Shown here in pieces: positions 62,016-64,000 of a DNA stretch of 64,000 nucleotides. The notes under the pieces were generated by a model. The model was not told the origin of the DNA, did not search any database, and saw nothing but the letters and a program-made list of their open reading frames with translations. A program made the position numbers and the translations under genes. The stretch comes from Chloroflexota bacterium (GTDB lineage: Bacteria > Chloroflexota > UBA11872), in contig JAJDZU010000009.1 of assembly GCA_022824495.1 (NCBI GenBank), positions 177,689 to 241,688 of the forward strand, in the 5' to 3' direction. Numbering within the stretch: the stretch's first letter is position 1; each line of letters begins with the position of its first letter.

Positions 62016-63500
62016 ATGAGCGATCCACTGGCAGACGCACGCAGCCCCAACGTCCTCATCGTCCTCTGCGACCAACTCCAGCGCGACTTCGTCGGCGCCT
62101 ACGGCCACCCCCTCGCCCAGACGCCCAACATCGATCGCCTGGCAAACCAGGGCGTCAAGCTCGCCCACGCCTACGTCCCCAAGCCCCAGTGCGCCCCTGC
62201 CCGCGCTTCCATGTTCACCGGCCGCTACCCGCATCAGCATCGCCTCATGATGAACAACGCCCGGCACACCTGGCAGACCCCCGCCGGGCCGCTTGCTAAC
62301 CGCCCCGTTCTGCCCGAGTCCGTCCCCTCCCTCGGCCAGGCCTTCCAGGCCGCCGGCTACCGCCTCGGCTACACCGGCCCCTGGCACATGGGCAACGACG
62401 AAACCCCCCAACACGGCTTCACCGACTTCTGGCGCACCTACCGCTACTGGCAAGACGGCCGCGACTACTACGTTCAGTACCTCGAAGAACTGGGCCTCGA
62501 CCAGCTATTTCACGACGAACACCAGCGCGCCAACATGGCCCGCGCCGCCCGCACCGATCGTGGCCAACCCTCCCTGGCCACCCAAATCCCCACCCAACAC
62601 ACCCGCACCGCTTGGGCCGTCAGTCAGACCTTGGAATTCCTCGACAGTGCCGACACCCGCCCCTGGCTCTTCTGCTGCTCCATCAAAGACCCCCATCCCC
62701 CCGTCCTCCCGCCCCCCGAATTCGCCGACCTCGTCTCGCCCGACGACGTCCAATTCGTGCCCTCCTGGTTTGACGATCTCTCCGACAAACCCGCCCTCCA
62801 GCGCGACTCCGCCAGCGTCCGCTGGACCTCTTACATGACCGACGACCAGTGGCGCCAGTACATCGCCCACTACCACGGCCTCAACGCCCACATCGACACC
62901 CAGGTAGGCCGCCTGCTGCGCGGGCTTGAGCAGCGCGGCCTCACCAACCACACCCTCGTCATCTTCCTCTCCGACCACGGCGAAATGATGGGCTCCCACC
63001 ACATGGCCCACAAAGGCCCCTACATGTACGAAGACGTCTACGCCATCCCCTTCATCGCCCACTGGCCCGGCCATGTCGAAGGCGGCCGCACCCACCCCGA
63101 CCTCTTCTCCACCGTCGACTTCACCCCCACCCTCGGCGCCCTCTGCGGCGTGCCCGTCGATGCCGGCGCCGGCCTCGACCAATCCGCCGTGCTCACCGAT
63201 GGCGAGACCGGCCCCCGCGACGCCATCTTCGCCGAGTTCTACGGCCAGGGCTCCGAAGCCGAGCGCGGTCTCATGGCCATCAAATCCATCCGCACCCACA
63301 CCTGGAAACTCAACCTCTACCTCAACGACCGCTCCGAGCTCTACAACCTCGCCACCGACCCCCACGAACTAACCAACCTCATCGACCACCCCGACCACCA
63401 GGCCACCCGCCGCGAACTAGGCGAACGCATCCTGAATTGGCTCCGCGAAACCGACGACCCCCTGACCGAAGTCTTCGCCAACGAAACCGTATCCACCTAG
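62016..63500 (+). CDS. Sulfatase, type I (formylglycine-dependent) 2
   Basis: A 494-residue sulfatase divergent from the first. PNVLIVLCDQLQRDFVGAYG gives the first metal site. The maturation motif is C59-A-P-A-R63 in CAPARASMFTGRYPHQH. LGYTGPWHMGNDETP supplies the usual Trp-His pair, and FLSDHGEMMGSHHMAHKGPYMYE the second metal site. ATG 62016 has AGGGAGA eight bases upstream. There is no signal peptide. Similarity to sulfatase 1 is family-level only, so the two probably have different substrates. Confidence 0.9.
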   Translation: MSDPLADARSPNVLIVLCDQLQRDFVGAYGHPLAQTPNIDRLANQGVKLAHAYVPKPQCAPARASMFTGRYPHQHRLMMNNARHTWQTPAGPLANRPVLPESVPSLGQAFQAAGYRLGYTGPWHMGNDETPQHGFTDFWRTYRYWQDGRDYYVQYLEELGLDQLFHDEHQRANMARAARTDRGQPSLATQIPTQHTRTAWAVSQTLEFLDSADTRPWLFCCSIKDPHPPVLPPPEFADLVSPDDVQFVPSWFDDLSDKPALQRDSASVRWTSYMTDDQWRQYIAHYHGLNAHIDTQVGRLLRGLEQRGLTNHTLVIFLSDHGEMMGSHHMAHKGPYMYEDVYAIPFIAHWPGHVEGGRTHPDLFSTVDFTPTLGALCGVPVDAGAGLDQSAVLTDGETGPRDAIFAEFYGQGSEAERGLMAIKSIRTHTWKLNLYLNDRSELYNLATDPHELTNLIDHPDHQATRRELGERILNWLRETDDPLTEVFANETVST

Positions 63501-63537
63501 CACGTCAAGTCAGAATCCCGCCCTGATCCCGTCTGTC

Positions 63538-63571
63538 GTAGGGGCGGGTCTGTGACCCGCCCGTCTTCCGC
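63538..63571. repeat. GGCGGGTCTGTGACCCGCC hairpin repeat, copy 2
   Basis: It begins GTAGGGGCGGGTC and ends CGTCTTCCGC. The similarity to copy 1 continues through CTCGTGATCTACTGGCCGC to about 63605. Confidence 0.8.
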
Positions 63572-63602
63572 TCGTGATCTACTGGCCGCTCCCGCCTCTT
63601 TC

Positions 63603-63636
63603 GTAGGGGCGGGTCTGTGACCCGCCCGTCTTCCGC
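63603..63636. repeat. GGCGGGTCTGTGACCCGCC hairpin repeat, copy 3
   Basis: Identical to copy 2 over 34 bases and directly following it, so copies 2 and 3 form a tandem unit of about 65 bases. Confidence 0.8.
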
Positions 63637-63662
63637 GCACCCAACCCCACCGGCCCTCCCCC

Positions 63663-63711
63663 GTTCGTGGTGAGCCGTCCCGGAGTCTTCCGCAGAGACG
63701 TGTCGAACCAC
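63663..63711. repeat. 49-base dispersed repeat, copy B
   Basis: Same length and orientation as copy A at 8618-8666, differing at about seven positions in its centre. Confidence 0.75.
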
Positions 63712-63802
63712 AAAGCCCCAGCACCCAACCCACCCAGCGGTCCCCCTCCTCCCGTCTCACTGCCCACTCCTTCCCAACCCCGCCATCCCGGCGTCCCCAG
63801 AG

Positions 63803-63826
63803 AGCCTGCCCTGAGCCTGTCGAAGG
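63803..63826. repeat. Dispersed repeat ending CTGAGCCTGTCGAAGG
   Basis: Related to the end of the element at 11043-11076. CCTGAGC-TGTCGAAGG is shared. Confidence 0.6.
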
Positions 63827-64000
63827 GGGATCCAGTCTTCCTCCCCTCTAACTCCTCTTCCCTTGTATGTTCCCGAAGCTCTGGATTCGCCAGGGTGACA
63901 GTGCAGGGGCCGGGACAGACCGATCTGCCCTGGGTCGTTGGAGACCGTGGGAGAGCAGGGTCGTCCCGGCCCTGACGCTGGCGCAGAGCCCGAACAGGTG

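Larger units (their letters stand above)
63501..64000. other. Non-coding region dense in dispersed repeats
   Basis: No gene seen up to the window edge. It contains two copies of the hairpin repeat, copy B of the 49-base repeat and a TGTCGAAGG element. Confidence 0.6.

Noticed and set aside
1..64000. tRNA or rRNA genes
   Set aside because: I scanned the gaps for T-loop (GGTTCRAnTCC) and acceptor-stem patterns and saw none convincing; a covariance search would settle it.

Overview
The window is a G+C-rich (roughly two thirds by eye), gene-dense bacterial chromosome segment, most of it housekeeping genes. Many genes overlap by ATGA, GTGA or TGATG. The mix is SpoIID/LytB-family protein, TatA, the MEP isoprenoid genes dxr and ispG, a corrinoid protein, hydantoinase B, SDR dehydrogenases, two sulfatases and a phytanoyl-CoA dioxygenase. 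Together with widespread 'tgagcctgtcgaagg'-type intergenic repeats, this best fits an uncultured Chloroflexota-like bacterium. That is an inference from gene content; there is no rRNA in the window to test it.

Layout. 0-8.6 kb: a 5'-truncated dioxygenase, the minus-strand pair tatA and SpoIID-family gene, the pyrE-carboxypeptidase operon with a clear sigma70-type promoter, and two overlapping ABC exporter genes (probable heterodimer). 8.8-10.9 kb: three adjacent toxin-antitoxin pairs (DUF433/DUF5615, Phd/VapC, MazE/MazF), the last with a palindrome over its -10 box. 11.3-19.3 kb: O-methyltransferase, valS behind two strong hairpins, a YhaM-like exonuclease, a small membrane protein, hydantoinase B and thpR. 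19.3-24.9 kb: a DXS-like protein that has lost its thiamine-binding and catalytic residues, an amidohydrolase, a corrinoid protein, rdgB and two SDR genes. 25-42 kb: rsmA-pth-mfd, a phosphotransferase, a sugar isomerase, topA, then the long co-directional run rpsB-tsf-pyrH-frr-uppS-cdsA-dxr-rseP (translation, UMP kinase, undecaprenyl and CDP-lipid synthesis, isoprenoid synthesis, intramembrane proteolysis). 42-53.5 kb: a membrane-anchored molybdopterin oxidoreductase with a TPEP linker, a secreted Met/Asp repeat protein, ispG, a YdeI-like protein, a threonine dehydrogenase-like gene, an isomerase, mutS and mutL.

53.5-57.6 kb looks like an inserted accessory island. It begins exactly at the mutL stop codon and ends in a second, diverged copy of the last 55 bases of mutL. 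It carries a three-gene minus-strand operon of unknown winged-helix proteins (one with a HEPN-like R-x5-H motif), a lower-G+C stretch, a remnant of an MFS transporter, and a fumarase/adenylosuccinate-lyase family gene. 58-59.8 kb holds three tandem paralogous six-helix membrane proteins of unknown function. 60-63.5 kb holds two divergent sulfatase genes among several families of dispersed palindromic repeats.

The best candidates for undescribed biology are the winged-helix/HEPN-like operon in the mutL-associated island, the triple membrane-protein cassette, the degenerate DXS paralogue and the MGDD-repeat secreted protein.
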